Of a stretch of DNA of 64,000 nucleotides, positions 25,798-34,976 are shown in pieces. Position 1 is the stretch's first letter. Every line of letters starts with the position of its first letter. A model generated the notes under the pieces. It saw only the letters and a list, made by a program, of their open reading frames with translations, had not been told where the DNA came from and ran no database searches. The position numbers and the translations under genes were made by a program. This stretch comes from CAKSUT01 sp045542335 (GTDB lineage Bacteria > Bacillota > Clostridia > Oscillospirales > CAG-382), in contig JAZQKV010000086.1 in assembly GCA_045542335.1 (NCBI GenBank), positions 62,001-126,000 of the forward strand, in the 5' to 3' direction.

Positions 25798-26583
25798 ATG
25801 CTCAAAATAATAAAAACAAGACACTCATATCCCGAAAGCAAAGGGTTCTACATGAAGCGCCCCCTCGGGTGCGACGAATATGTGTTTCTGATGTTCCACA
25901 CCTCAGTAGGCATTGTTCTCGACGGGAAAACCATCCGTACAAAGCCGTATGCCATGATAATTTACGACAAGCCAACACCTCAGTATTTTTTTGCCGAAAG
26001 CGACCTTGTTCACGATTGGATACACATCGACGGCGAGCTTTGCGCCCTTATGCAAGAGTGTGGGCTTGAATTTGACAAAATCTATTATCCGCTTAATCCT
26101 ACAAGCGTCACCGAAACTGTTTACGCCCTCGAAACCGAGTTTCAGGCTGCCAAGAGATATAGCCGGGAGATAAGCGATAGCCTTCTTCGAACCATGCTTT
26201 ACCGTGTTTCCCGTTCACTTCTTGACGGTGAACGGGATATTAACGAAAACAGTGACACAATCCGTCGCATCAGAGACTTCCGCACCGAAATGTTTTCCCA
26301 TCCGGAGCGTCAATGGAATGTTGCTCAGATGGCATACTCGTCGGCAATTTCCGAATCGCGTTTTTACGCTCTTTATAAAGATATTTTCGGGATTTCTCCC
26401 ACCAAAGACCTTATCGGTGCGAGAATCGAACGGGCAAGGTTTTATCTTTCAACGGGAAAATATTCAGTCAGCGAAGTTGCAGCCCTCGTCGGATACAGCA
26501 ATGTATTCCACTTTATACGGCAATATAAAGCTGAAACAGGCGTCACTCCGGGAAAAGCATCAAAGCTTAGTGAACGTGTGTGA
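25798..26583 (+). CDS. AraC-family regulator (divergent to GH2-GH43 operon)
   Basis: Regulator of 261 residues. The N-terminal half (about 1-130) is a cupin-like domain of the kind with KPYAMIIYDKPTPQYFF, and the C-terminal AraC double helix-turn-helix includes NVAQMAYSSAISESRFYALY and VSEVAALVGYSNVFHFIRQY. It is transcribed away from the GH2-GH43 operon over a 215-base gap, the usual position of the local regulator. TGAGGGACAG precedes the ATG. Confidence 0.88.
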   Translation: MLKIIKTRHSYPESKGFYMKRPLGCDEYVFLMFHTSVGIVLDGKTIRTKPYAMIIYDKPTPQYFFAESDLVHDWIHIDGELCALMQECGLEFDKIYYPLNPTSVTETVYALETEFQAAKRYSREISDSLLRTMLYRVSRSLLDGERDINENSDTIRRIRDFRTEMFSHPERQWNVAQMAYSSAISESRFYALYKDIFGISPTKDLIGARIERARFYLSTGKYSVSEVAALVGYSNVFHFIRQYKAETGVTPGKASKLSERV

Positions 26584-26640
26584 AGTCTTTGCGTTTTTAT
26601 TTGTCATTTCACACAATATATTTTTAAAGACACAATACAG

Positions 26641-26681
26641 AAAAAAAGCGACCATCATAACGATAGTCGCTTTCTTTGTTT
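26641..26681 (+). terminator. Bidirectional terminator, AraC / rpsU
   Basis: Stem AAAGCGAC...GTCGCTTT around 26645-26673, extended by an inner ATC/GAT pairing, with A7 on the left and TTTCTTTGTTTT on the right. It can stop both the AraC gene and, on the minus strand (U7), rpsU. Confidence 0.8.
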
Positions 26682-26737
26682 TAATCTTAAGAGTGTCACA
26701 TATGTGACCCAACAGTAAGACTTTTCCGGACAAGTTC

Positions 26738-26914
26738 TTACTTGAACTTTCTCTTGCGAGCTGCCTCGGACTTCTTCTTACGCTTTACGCTGGGCTTTTC
26801 GTAGTGTTCTCTCTTGCGAAGCTCTGTGAGTACTCCGCTTCTTGCACACTGTCTCTTAAATCTGCGAAGTGCGCTGTCAAGGCTTTCATTGTCCTTAATC
26901 TTGATTTCTGCCAT
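26738..26914 (-). CDS. rpsU: 30S ribosomal protein S21
   Basis: The 58-residue small-subunit protein, with the typical start MAEIKIKDNESLDSALRRFK, the CARSGVL segment and the very basic tail (KRKKKSEAARKRKFK). GGAGGGAAA precedes the ATG at 26914; further upstream in-frame codons lie in the leader. Transcribed alone from a perfect sigma-A promoter. S21 is present in many but not all Clostridia. Confidence 0.96.
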   Translation of the reverse strand: MAEIKIKDNESLDSALRRFKRQCARSGVLTELRKREHYEKPSVKRKKKSEAARKRKFK

Positions 26915-26965
26915 TATTTTCCCTCCCTCCGCGGTAGGCAAAGAGATATTTTCTACACTCTTGGT

Positions 26966-26994
26966 ATTATACATCAAAAAGTATAATCTGTCAA
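26966..26994 (-). promoter_or_regulatory. Promoter of rpsU
   Basis: Minus strand TTGACA (26989-26994), 17-base spacer, TATAAT (26966-26971): perfect consensus, as expected for a ribosomal gene. Confidence 0.9.
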
Positions 26995-27060
26995 GAGGAA
27001 ATGCGAAAATATTCTGAAATTTAATGATTTTTTTATAATTTATCCGACTTTTCCGGTGCT

Positions 27061-27089
27061 TTCACGAAAAAATATAGTTTTTTCGTGAA
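27061..27089 (-). terminator. AT-rich terminator after leuS
   Basis: A perfect 12-base inverted repeat (27061-27072 with 27078-27089) with a 5-base loop, 4 bases past the leuS stop. The U run is part of the stem rather than following it. Confidence 0.65.
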
Positions 27090-27093
27090 GCAT

Positions 27094-29523
27094 TTATCTC
27101 ACAACAAGATTGATAAGCTTGTTAGGAACAAAGATTTCCTTGACAGTCGTTTTGCCTTCAACAAGCTTTGCAAATCTTTCGTCAGCCTTAACTGTAGCAA
27201 TTGCCGTATCTTTGTCGGTATCCATGGGAAGCGTGATTGTTCCCTTGAACTTTCCGCAAATCTGAACCGCATATTCTGCCGCTGAATCAACCGTCTTGCT
27301 CTGGTCATATTCGGGCCACTTTGCAAGTGAGCAAAGCTCTTTCTTTCCGCAAACAGAGCTGTAAACTTCCTCGGTGATGTGAGGTGCAAAGGGATTGAGA
27401 AGAACGGTATATATTTCAAGCTCATCAAGCGTAAGAGTTCCGCAATCGTTGATTTCATTCATAAGAGCCATGAGAGATGCAATTGCAGTGTTAAACTTGA
27501 GCTTATCTATGTCCTCGGTAACTTTCTTTATTGTCTTGTGGAAAGATGCTTCGAGCTTTTCTGTTACTCCGTGTCCCTTTGCAAGATCACACATTGCAAC
27601 ATATCTGTCAATAAACTTGCGGCAACCTCTGATGCTGTTCGATGACCAGGGAGCTGTCTTTTCAAAGTCACCCATAAACATCTCATAAAGTCTGAGAGTA
27701 TCAGCACCATAGCTGTTGACAATCTCATCGGGATTTACAACATTACCTCTGGACTTTGACATCTTTTCTCCGTCCTCGCCGAGAATCATGCCGTGAGAGG
27801 TTCTCTTGAGATAAGGCTCAGGACATTCAAGAACACCGATGTCATAGAGGAATTTTGCCCAGAATCTCGAATAAAGCAGGTGGAGTGTTGTATGCTCCAT
27901 ACCGCCGTTATACCAGTCAACAGGCATCCAATAATTGAGAGCTTCTTTGGAAGCGAGTGCATCAGGGTTCTGCGCATCGCAATATCTGAGGAAATACCAT
28001 GACGAGCCTGCCCACTGAGGCATGGTGTCAGTTTCACGTTTTGCAGGGCCACCGCAGCAAGGACAGGTTGTGTTAACCCAATCCGTAAGAAGTGACAAAG
28101 GACTTTCGCCGTCATCACTCGGCTCATATGACTCAACATCGGGAAGTGTCAACGGAAGCGATTCTTCGGGAACAGCAACCCAGCCACACTTTTCGCAGTT
28201 CACAAGAGGAATGGGTTCACCCCAATATCTCTGACGGGAGAACACCCAGTCACGGAGCTTATAGTTCACCTTTGCAGTGCCGATGCCCTTTTCGGTGAGA
28301 TACTCAATCATTTTTGCCTTTGCGTCCTCAACCTCAAGTCCATCAAGGAATCCGGAATTTATAAGCTTGCCCGTTTCAACGTCGGTAAACGCTGCTTCTT
28401 CAACGGGAACTTCGCCGCCTGCAACAACTTCGATAATGGGAAGACCAAACTTCTTTGCAAAATCCCAGTCACGGGTGTCATGTGCGGGAACCGCCATAAT
28501 TGCACCTGTGCCGTATGTGATAAGTACATAGTCGGAAATAAAAATGGGGATTTCCTTGCCGTTAACAGGGTTAATGGCATTAACGCCCTCAAGGCGAACA
28601 CCTGTCTTTTCCTTCTTATCGGCAAGCTCGGTTCTTTCAAAGTCGCTCTTTTTGGAGGCTTCTTCACGATATGCCTTAACGGCATCCATGTTGGAAATCT
28701 TATCTGCCCAAGCTTCGATAATTGGGTGCTCGGGAGCAATTACCATGTAAGTTGCTCCGAAAAGTGTGTCGCAACGTGTGGTATATACCTTGAGAGTTTC
28801 CCCTGCAGTTGTTGCAAATTCAACCTCTGCACCTGTGGAACGACCGATCCAGTTTTTCTGCTGAACCTTTACTCTGTCGATAAAATCAATGCCGTCAAGA
28901 TCATTGATAAGTCTTTCTGCATACTCTGTAATTTTGAGCATCCACTGACTCTTTTCACGGCGGATAACCTCGCTCTTACATCTTTCGCAAACGCCGTTTA
29001 CAACCTCCTCATTTGCAAGCACACACTTACATGAGGTACACCAGTTTACCGCCATCTTCTTCTTATATGCAAGACCTTTTTTGAAGAGCTGAAGGAAAAT
29101 CCACTGTGTCCACTTATAATAGCCCGGAGAAGTTGTATTAACCTCTCTGTCCCAGTCAAAAGAAAGACCGAGAGCCTGAAGCTGGCTTCTGAAACGGTTT
29201 ACGTTGTTTTCCGTTACAATTGCAGGATGAATCTTGTTCTTGATTGCGAAATTCTCGGTAGGAAGACCGAACGCATCCCATCCCATAGGGTAAAGGACGT
29301 TATATCCCTGCATTCTCTTTTTTCTTGAAACAATGTCAAGAGCAGTGTAAGAACGGGGATGTCCAACATGAAGACCCGCCGCAGAAGGATATGGGAATTC
29401 AACAAGAGCATAAAACTTTGGGAGTGTGTAATCGTCTTTTGCGTGGAACGCTTTCTCCTCACTCCACTTTTTTTGCCATTTCTTTTCGATAGCACCGAAG
29501 TCGGTTCTGTAATCGTAATTCAT
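27094..29523 (-). CDS. leuS: Leucyl-tRNA synthetase
   Basis: Class I aminoacyl-tRNA synthetase of 809 residues. The HIGH motif is HVGH in AAGLHVGHPRSYTALD (about 50), the zinc-binding CTSC/CERC pair follows (near 160-180), the editing domain lies at about 220-420, and the KMSKS motif KMSKSRGN is at about 594-601. The anticodon-binding domain and C-terminal domain follow. Last gene of the mnmM-ftsY-rdgB-yhbY-nadD-yqeK-lcp-rsfS-leuS run, 39 bases after rsfS. No T-box leader is visible before it, so it probably depends on the operon's promoters. Confidence 0.97.
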   Translation of the reverse strand: MNYDYRTDFGAIEKKWQKKWSEEKAFHAKDDYTLPKFYALVEFPYPSAAGLHVGHPRSYTALDIVSRKKRMQGYNVLYPMGWDAFGLPTENFAIKNKIHPAIVTENNVNRFRSQLQALGLSFDWDREVNTTSPGYYKWTQWIFLQLFKKGLAYKKKMAVNWCTSCKCVLANEEVVNGVCERCKSEVIRREKSQWMLKITEYAERLINDLDGIDFIDRVKVQQKNWIGRSTGAEVEFATTAGETLKVYTTRCDTLFGATYMVIAPEHPIIEAWADKISNMDAVKAYREEASKKSDFERTELADKKEKTGVRLEGVNAINPVNGKEIPIFISDYVLITYGTGAIMAVPAHDTRDWDFAKKFGLPIIEVVAGGEVPVEEAAFTDVETGKLINSGFLDGLEVEDAKAKMIEYLTEKGIGTAKVNYKLRDWVFSRQRYWGEPIPLVNCEKCGWVAVPEESLPLTLPDVESYEPSDDGESPLSLLTDWVNTTCPCCGGPAKRETDTMPQWAGSSWYFLRYCDAQNPDALASKEALNYWMPVDWYNGGMEHTTLHLLYSRFWAKFLYDIGVLECPEPYLKRTSHGMILGEDGEKMSKSRGNVVNPDEIVNSYGADTLRLYEMFMGDFEKTAPWSSNSIRGCRKFIDRYVAMCDLAKGHGVTEKLEASFHKTIKKVTEDIDKLKFNTAIASLMALMNEINDCGTLTLDELEIYTVLLNPFAPHITEEVYSSVCGKKELCSLAKWPEYDQSKTVDSAAEYAVQICGKFKGTITLPMDTDKDTAIATVKADERFAKLVEGKTTVKEIFVPNKLINLVVR

Positions 29524-29562
29524 TTATATCTGACCTTTCAAAAATAATTGCAATTTATTAAA

Positions 29563-29967
29563 TTATGCTTCGTCGGGAAGTGCTTCAAAAGGAACTTCTT
29601 CGCAATCCGCCCAAAGCTTATCAAGCTTGTAAAAATCTTTCGCCTCTCTGCCAAAAACGTGAACTATAACGCTGTTGTAATCAAGCAGCACCCATGTTCC
29701 GCTTCCCTCGCCCTCGGTTCTTGCCGGCTCAATGCCGTCCTCGGTTTTTAGCTTGAATTCAATTTCTCCTGCAAGGGCATTAACCTGTGTTGTGGAAGTA
29801 CCCATTGCAATAACGAAATAATCGGCGATAATTGTTTTTTCGTTGATGTTTAATATTTTAATTTCCCTTGCTTTTTTGGAATCAAGGATTTTCGCAATTT
29901 TCAGCGCAAGCTGTTCGGATGCCTTGATTTCCTTTGCCTCATCGGGAAGTCTTACTGTATCTGACAT
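29563..29967 (-). CDS. rsfS: Ribosomal silencing factor
   Basis: RsfS/Iojap protein of 134 residues, which binds L14 of the 50S subunit and blocks joining when nutrients are scarce. Conserved stretches are ILNINEKTIIADYFVIAMG (about 41-59), the GTWVLLDYNSVIVHVF segment (about 93-108) and the final FYKLDKLWAD. It lies between the LCP gene and leuS, as in many Firmicutes. AAAGGAGAAA precedes the ATG. Confidence 0.95.
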   Translation of the reverse strand: MSDTVRLPDEAKEIKASEQLALKIAKILDSKKAREIKILNINEKTIIADYFVIAMGTSTTQVNALAGEIEFKLKTEDGIEPARTEGEGSGTWVLLDYNSVIVHVFGREAKDFYKLDKLWADCEEVPFEALPDEA

Positions 29968-30005
29968 TTATTTTCTCCTTTGATTCTCCGTGAAGTTTTC
30001 ACGGT

Positions 30006-31451
30006 TTATTCCTCTGTTGGCTGTGCCTCTGATTGAGGTTGCTCATCAGGCTGAACAGCTTCGGTTTCCGCATCCTGAACAGGTTCAGCTGCTTCTTGCT
30101 GTCCATCATCTGCTTTTTCATCATTCTCCGCAGGAGCAGCTTTGTTTGAAATGTTTTCCTCGGGTGTTACAACTTTGTCCACTGGGACATTCTCCTCTTT
30201 TTCAGGTGCCTTCTGCTGAGCATTTCCCCAACCGCCACCGACAAAATTCAGCTGCGGAGGTTCGTTTGAAATATCATCTGCTGTGGTCTGCTCGATGGTA
30301 TAACCGTCCGGCTCGTTGACAAGTATTCTTATCTTAACGTCCTCAATGGTTATGTCGCTTTTGAACACGTTGAAATGTTGGTTTACAATCTGAAGATTTG
30401 CCTTGGGATACATTGAAACATAGGAAACGTTGTTATAGTTAACCGGCATTCCCTCCATGGAAAGCATAATAATATTGCCCATTTCAAGCTTCAATGCCGC
30501 TGTCGCAAATGCTGTCATATCACCAACAGAAACGTTTGTCACAACATTCTTTGAAACAACTCCAACAAGCTCGGGGATTTTTGCAACCGTTGAGCCGCTT
30601 AAAAGCTTGTCCATAAGAGCAGTCATGAAAATTTTCTGTGCTTCCATTCTACCAAGGTCTGCATCCATATATCCTGAACGGAATCTTACAAAGCCCTCAG
30701 CCGTCTTGCCGTCAAGAACATGAGTGCCGGCAGGAATGTTGATATACAGGTTTTGTTCGGGGTCGTTGTAAAGCATATCCTTCTGAACCGTCACCTCAAC
30801 GCCACCAATGGCATCAACAATCTCACGGAAACCGTTTATATTGATGTGAACATATCTGTCGATAACTATACCAAAAGAGCTGAGCAACGCATCCGAAAGA
30901 GCTGTCATACCGCCCTCAATACATTCTTCAACGCTTCCGTTCTTTCTTCGGATATCGGAATAACCCGTTGAGAAAATTGCGTTGATTTTCTTGTTGCCCG
31001 TAAGAGGACTTGCTTCAACATATGTGTCACGGGGAATCTGAACAATAGCCGCCTTGTTGTTCTCCATATCAAGGGAGGCAACCATAATCACGTCCGTGTT
31101 AAGACCTGCGTTATCTCTGCCGACCACAAGAAAATTATAAAATCCTGTCTTTCTTGCATCAGGGTCATTCACGTCAATTGTCTTAATAACATTTGCAAGG
31201 TCAATCTGCGTTTCAATTTCAATGCCGCTGCTTGTTTCACGCTTGCCTGCGGAATCGCCATCGGACACAAGACCTCCAATGCTCATCTGCTCCGGGGTAA
31301 AGCTGTCCACAACCATATCATGGAAGAACACAAAATATCCCGTCACACATAGCGACAACGCAAGAATCAATATAACAGTGCAAATTGCAATGCTCTTGGT
31401 CTTATTTCTTTTTTTCTGGGTTCCCATAACCGCAACATTCATTCCTTTCAT
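30006..31451 (-). CDS. LytR-CpsA-Psr family cell-wall glycopolymer ligase
   Basis: Membrane-anchored enzyme of 481 residues that attaches teichoic acid or other glycopolymers to peptidoglycan. It has a basic N-terminus, one membrane helix (about 21-43), then the LCP domain with VVGRDNAGLNTDVIMVASLD (about 112-131; GR-N-D-T pattern), PRDTYVE (about 143-149), GGVEVTV and the TAEGFVRFR segment (about 248-256). The C-terminal about 95 residues are a low-complexity Pro/Glu/Ala tail that may span the wall. Several in-frame ATGs (31451, 31442, 31433) lie at the start; AAAGGA sits between the first two, so the exact start is uncertain. Its position between yqeK and rsfS is common in Clostridia. Confidence 0.9.
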   Translation of the reverse strand: MKGMNVAVMGTQKKRNKTKSIAICTVILILALSLCVTGYFVFFHDMVVDSFTPEQMSIGGLVSDGDSAGKRETSSGIEIETQIDLANVIKTIDVNDPDARKTGFYNFLVVGRDNAGLNTDVIMVASLDMENNKAAIVQIPRDTYVEASPLTGNKKINAIFSTGYSDIRRKNGSVEECIEGGMTALSDALLSSFGIVIDRYVHININGFREIVDAIGGVEVTVQKDMLYNDPEQNLYINIPAGTHVLDGKTAEGFVRFRSGYMDADLGRMEAQKIFMTALMDKLLSGSTVAKIPELVGVVSKNVVTNVSVGDMTAFATAALKLEMGNIIMLSMEGMPVNYNNVSYVSMYPKANLQIVNQHFNVFKSDITIEDVKIRILVNEPDGYTIEQTTADDISNEPPQLNFVGGGWGNAQQKAPEKEENVPVDKVVTPEENISNKAAPAENDEKADDGQQEAAEPVQDAETEAVQPDEQPQSEAQPTEE

Positions 31452-31477
31452 TTATGTTTAAACCGTCCTGACAAGCT

Positions 31478-32215
31478 TCATTCTCCGACGGCATCCTTAA
31501 GTTCCGAATAAATCTGACTGAACACGTCGCTTTGCTTTCCATTGACGTGTTGTGCGCAAATACTTTCAACAGTATGTACTGTCACAGGGTGAATCCGCTT
31601 TCCGTCCTTTGCAAGATGAGAAACCGTTTCAAGTGCCGCCATGCACACACATTTGTCAATAAGCACCTCGGCATCTTCCCTTGTTTTTATTTCATATATA
31701 CCACGGTGAAATACCTCTCTCACCTTTTGGCATGACGCATATTTTCTCGTCGGCTCCGTGAAATCCGCAAGAAACATAATTTTGTCAAACAGCGACATTT
31801 GTCCGCTTCCCGTAGTGTGCTTTAAAATTGCGTCGGTTATACGTTCCGGCATACCAAAAAATTTCTTTGCCGCCGCCGCACCGCTTACGGAATGAATAAC
31901 CTGAGGATTTGCAAGGTCATCATTTGTGAGGACAAATCCGTTTTCCTCGCAAAGCCGAGTCTGCTCGTCAAGGTCTTTTTCCTTTGTGACATCATGAAGC
32001 AACGCCATGCACTCAACATCACGCTCACACTCGGCACTCACCCCAAAAAGCGGGAAGAGAAGCCTTGCCATAAAAACCGCCTCATCACGCACTGCAAGAA
32101 CGTGTTCTGCTCTTTTGCCGCTTATACCCACAAGAGCATTGGCGACAACATTTTCAAGCATTCCGTCCGTGATCTGTGATTTAACCTCTTCAAACTTCTT
32201 CTGAAAAATTTCCAT
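31478..32215 (-). CDS. yqeK: HD-domain Ap4A hydrolase, YqeK type
   Basis: Symmetrical bis(5'-nucleosyl)-tetraphosphatase of 245 residues, which splits Ap4A into two ADP. The HD metal motif is in CMALLHDVTKE (about 67-77), with His residues before it (KRAEHVLAVRDEA) and later (PQVIHSVSGA, ILKHTTG, FLADFTEPTR). The first start at 32254 would overlap nadD deeply. The ATG at 32215 has AGGAAATG formed by the end of nadD and lies 4 bases after that stop, so the two are coupled. Confidence 0.92.
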   Translation of the reverse strand: MEIFQKKFEEVKSQITDGMLENVVANALVGISGKRAEHVLAVRDEAVFMARLLFPLFGVSAECERDVECMALLHDVTKEKDLDEQTRLCEENGFVLTNDDLANPQVIHSVSGAAAAKKFFGMPERITDAILKHTTGSGQMSLFDKIMFLADFTEPTRKYASCQKVREVFHRGIYEIKTREDAEVLIDKCVCMAALETVSHLAKDGKRIHPVTVHTVESICAQHVNGKQSDVFSQIYSELKDAVGE

Positions 32216-32219
32216 ATTT

Positions 32220-32903
32220 TCACATTTCCTGTGTTGACCGAAAATACAGCTCATTGTCGATTATATACTTTGCAACTTTTTCGGTCAAGTAACTTTTTGT
32301 CAACATATTGAAAATTTTGTTCGTATCAGCTTCGCCGTCACATTGTCCGCTTTGTTCTCCAACAAGCTCGCGAATCTCTGTTGACGACATTTCAAGCGGA
32401 GGAACATTCATGACAACACTTTTTGCATCGTACAGTTTTTTATATCTTTGGTCACATTCCAGAATTACACTCATTTCGCCCCTGTCCCTTGGGCAAACAC
32501 AAAAAACACACAATCTAAAAAGCTCTTGCGCATTGAACCATTTTTCAAGGCAACAAAACATATCCGTACCTGTATAGACGTAAATTCTGTCGCATTTGTT
32601 CCGCTTTGCAAGCTCACTCACTGTCAAAAAAGTGTAACTTTTCCCCTCTTTTGAAGTTTCAATATCGGATATTTCGATATTATATACACGTTTGTCACAA
32701 TCTTCAAAAGCAAGTCTTGCCATTTCAAGGCGATGACAGCTGTCTGTTACAAGTCGCTTTTTATGTGGTGGAATCCCTGTTGGAATAACATACATTTTTG
32801 AAAGGTCTGCGGCTTTGTAAAACTCAAGTGCGGCTCTTATATGTCCCTTGTGAATCGGGTCAAATGTTCCGCCGAACATTCCAATTCTCAATTTTTCGTT
32901 CAT
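32220..32903 (-). CDS. nadD: Nicotinate-nucleotide adenylyltransferase
   Basis: Makes nicotinic acid adenine dinucleotide from NaMN and ATP in NAD synthesis. At 227 residues it has the nucleotidyltransferase motif GGTFDPIHKGH (11-21), PTGIPPHKK (about 41-49), and the C-terminal SSTEIREL motif (about 175-182). The first 4 bases of its coding region overlap the yhbY stop (ATGA), so translation is coupled. Several cysteines cluster near residues 120-140 (MFCCLE, LCVFCVCP), more than usual for the family. Confidence 0.95.
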   Translation of the reverse strand: MNEKLRIGMFGGTFDPIHKGHIRAALEFYKAADLSKMYVIPTGIPPHKKRLVTDSCHRLEMARLAFEDCDKRVYNIEISDIETSKEGKSYTFLTVSELAKRNKCDRIYVYTGTDMFCCLEKWFNAQELFRLCVFCVCPRDRGEMSVILECDQRYKKLYDAKSVVMNVPPLEMSSTEIRELVGEQSGQCDGEADTNKIFNMLTKSYLTEKVAKYIIDNELYFRSTQEM

Positions 32904-33214
32904 TTGGTTTTAAGCTCAAGCTTTCGGTTTTCCGCTTTGCTTGCCTGCTTATAAAGCACAATTTTTCTGCCGATAATCTGAACAGACTGCGCACCTGTTT
33001 CCTCGCAAATATGCGCCGCCGCTTCTTTCGGATTCTCCTCGGAATTTTCAAGAATTGTTATCTTAATAAGCTCCCTTGCTTCAAGAGCTTCGTTTATCTG
33101 ATTTATAAAATTGTGATTGATTCCGCCTTTTCCAATCTGAAAAATGGCGTCAAGTCTGTTGGCAAGCCCTCTGAGATAGGCTCTTTCGCCAGAAGTAAGT
33201 TTTTCTGCGGACAT
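32900..33214 (-). CDS. yhbY: YhbY-family RNA-binding protein (CRM domain)
   Basis: Small protein of 104 residues with the CRM RNA-binding fold, associated with 50S ribosome assembly. The GxxG loop is in QIGKGGI (about 26-32), after the start SGERAYLRGLANRLD, and the VQIIGRKIVLYK segment lies near the end. GGAGGACAAA precedes the ATG. A possible weak promoter (TTGACG, 19-base spacer, TATAAC) lies between it and rdgB, so part of the block may be read separately. Confidence 0.93.
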   Translation of the reverse strand: MSAEKLTSGERAYLRGLANRLDAIFQIGKGGINHNFINQINEALEARELIKITILENSEENPKEAAAHICEETGAQSVQIIGRKIVLYKQASKAENRKLELKTK

Positions 33215-33292
33215 TTTTTGTCCTCCTTTTATTCGTTATACTTGAACAGCACCGGAAACCGTCAATAACAAGTGTTCTCCGTGTATTCAGCT

Positions 33293-33916
33293 TCAATTTC
33301 CGTTTCTTTTTTTGAGCGCATCGCAAAGTGCATGAAGACCGTTTGCCCTGTGGCTTACGCTGTTCTTCTCATCCGCACTTGCCTCGCCGAAGGTTTTTCC
33401 GAAAGGAGCATAGAAGAACACCGGGTCATAACCAAATCCGCCGTTGCCTCTCTTTTCACCCGTGATAATTCCCTCAACCTTTCCAAGCACACATATATCC
33501 TCGTTTTTGCCGTCAACATATGCTATCGCCGACACAAACCTTGCTGTACGCTCGTTTTCGGGAACGCCCTCAAGCTTTTTTAAAAGCTTTGCGGTGTTTG
33601 CATCATCGTCGGAATTACCCATAGGAGCCTTCTCGTCATCAAGAGCCGCATATCTTGCAGAATAAACACCCGGCTCGCCGCCAAGAACATCCACCATAAG
33701 TCCCGAATCGTCTGCAACCGACGGAAGACCCGTTGCTTCAAAAGCGGCTCTTGCCTTTATGAGAGCGTTTTCGGCGAAGGTCACTCCTGTTTCTTCAACG
33801 TCCCCCTCAACTCCCGCTTCATCAAGGGTTATAACATCCGTGATACCTGCATCTGCAAGTATCTTTTTCATTTCTTTAACCTTATTTGCATTTCTTGTTG
33901 CGGCAACAATTTTCAT
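33293..33916 (-). CDS. rdgB: XTP/dITP pyrophosphatase (RdgB/HAM1)
   Basis: Removes non-canonical purine triphosphates (ITP, XTP, dITP) from the nucleotide pool. The 207 residues contain the family's hallmarks: AATRNANKVKE at the N-terminus (nucleotide-binding SxNxxK type), DDSGL (about 68-72), GVYSARYA (about 82-89), the glycine-rich GGFGYDPVFF (about 157-166) and the final SHRANGLHAL. It lies between ftsY and yhbY, with gaps of 51 and 78 bases. Confidence 0.95.
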   Translation of the reverse strand: MKIVAATRNANKVKEMKKILADAGITDVITLDEAGVEGDVEETGVTFAENALIKARAAFEATGLPSVADDSGLMVDVLGGEPGVYSARYAALDDEKAPMGNSDDDANTAKLLKKLEGVPENERTARFVSAIAYVDGKNEDICVLGKVEGIITGEKRGNGGFGYDPVFFYAPFGKTFGEASADEKNSVSHRANGLHALCDALKKRNGN

Positions 33917-33967
33917 TTTACTGTTCCTTTCACATTCAAAAGCTTAAAAGTCAAATCCAATCTTAGC

Positions 33968-34882
33968 TTATTCCTCAAACAAAGCATTAACAAACTCTGT
34001 TGAGTCAAACGCCTGCAAATCGTCAAGCTTTTCGCCCACGCCAATATATTTAACGGGGATTCCAAGCACTTCCTTTATGGAAATAACAATGCCACCCTTT
34101 GCAGTACCGTCAAGCTTTGTGAGTACAATTCCTGTGATTTCCGTTGCACTCTTAAACTCCTTTGCCTGACTGACAGCGTTCTGTCCTGTCACGGCATCAA
34201 GCACAAGAAGGGTTTCCTTTGCGCATCCGGGAAGCTCTCTGTCAATAACTCTGCCGATTTTTGCAAGCTCGTTCATAAGGTTCTTTTTGTTGTGAAGTCT
34301 GCCGGCGGTGTCAACAATGAGAACATCTGCATTCTGTGCCTTTGCGGCAGCAATTGCGTCATAAACAACAGCTGCAGGGTCACTTCCCTCGGTGTGCTTT
34401 ACAACAGGAATACCCGCACGCTCGCCCCAGATTTCAAGTTGGTCAATTGCAGCTGCTCTGAACGTGTCAGCGGCGGCAAGAACAACCTTTTTGCCGTCAT
34501 TTTTAAGGCAATTTGCAATCTTTGCAACCGAAGTTGTTTTTCCTACTCCGTTTACGCCGATTACAAGCACAACCGAAAGACCATCTCCGAGCTTTATGGG
34601 TTCCCCCTCACCAATCATTTCGCGGAGTATTTCCATAAGTGCCTGTTTTGCCTGTTCCGGCTCACTTATTCTCTCCTCGCGGATTCTGTCATCGAGCTTT
34701 TCAATAATCTCCTCCGTAGGTCCTATGCCGACATCCGCAGCAATAAGTATTTCTTCAAGTTCCTCAAGCATTTCTTCGTCAACCTTAACAAAACGCTTGA
34801 AGATATCGTTTACCTGCTTGAAAATTGATTCCTTTGTTTTCTGCAAGCCTGCTTTTAGTTTTTCAAAAAATCCAAATGCCAT
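33968..34882 (-). CDS. ftsY: Signal recognition particle receptor FtsY
   Basis: Membrane-associated GTPase that receives SRP-ribosome complexes for co-translational export. With 304 residues it is the short form without the long acidic A domain. The N domain (about 1-95) is followed by the G domain with GVNGVGKTT (G1, about 107-115), AADTFRAAA (G2), DTAGR (G3, about 191-195) and TKLDGTAKGG (G4, about 250-259). The reading frame is open a further 28 codons upstream; AGAGG and the family start support the ATG at 34882. Confidence 0.96.
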   Translation of the reverse strand: MAFGFFEKLKAGLQKTKESIFKQVNDIFKRFVKVDEEMLEELEEILIAADVGIGPTEEIIEKLDDRIREERISEPEQAKQALMEILREMIGEGEPIKLGDGLSVVLVIGVNGVGKTTSVAKIANCLKNDGKKVVLAAADTFRAAAIDQLEIWGERAGIPVVKHTEGSDPAAVVYDAIAAAKAQNADVLIVDTAGRLHNKKNLMNELAKIGRVIDRELPGCAKETLLVLDAVTGQNAVSQAKEFKSATEITGIVLTKLDGTAKGGIVISIKEVLGIPVKYIGVGEKLDDLQAFDSTEFVNALFEE

Positions 34883-34976
34883 AATCAAACCTCTTTTCGT
34901 TTTTTTAATCAAACAAAACGCTTCTGTACTCTGTTTTTTCGCAGGCACTTTGCCTGTAATAAGCATTTCTCAATCA

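Noticed and set aside
33215..33292. Promoter between rdgB and yhbY
   Set aside because: TTGACG and TATAAC are 19 bases apart; too weak to list.
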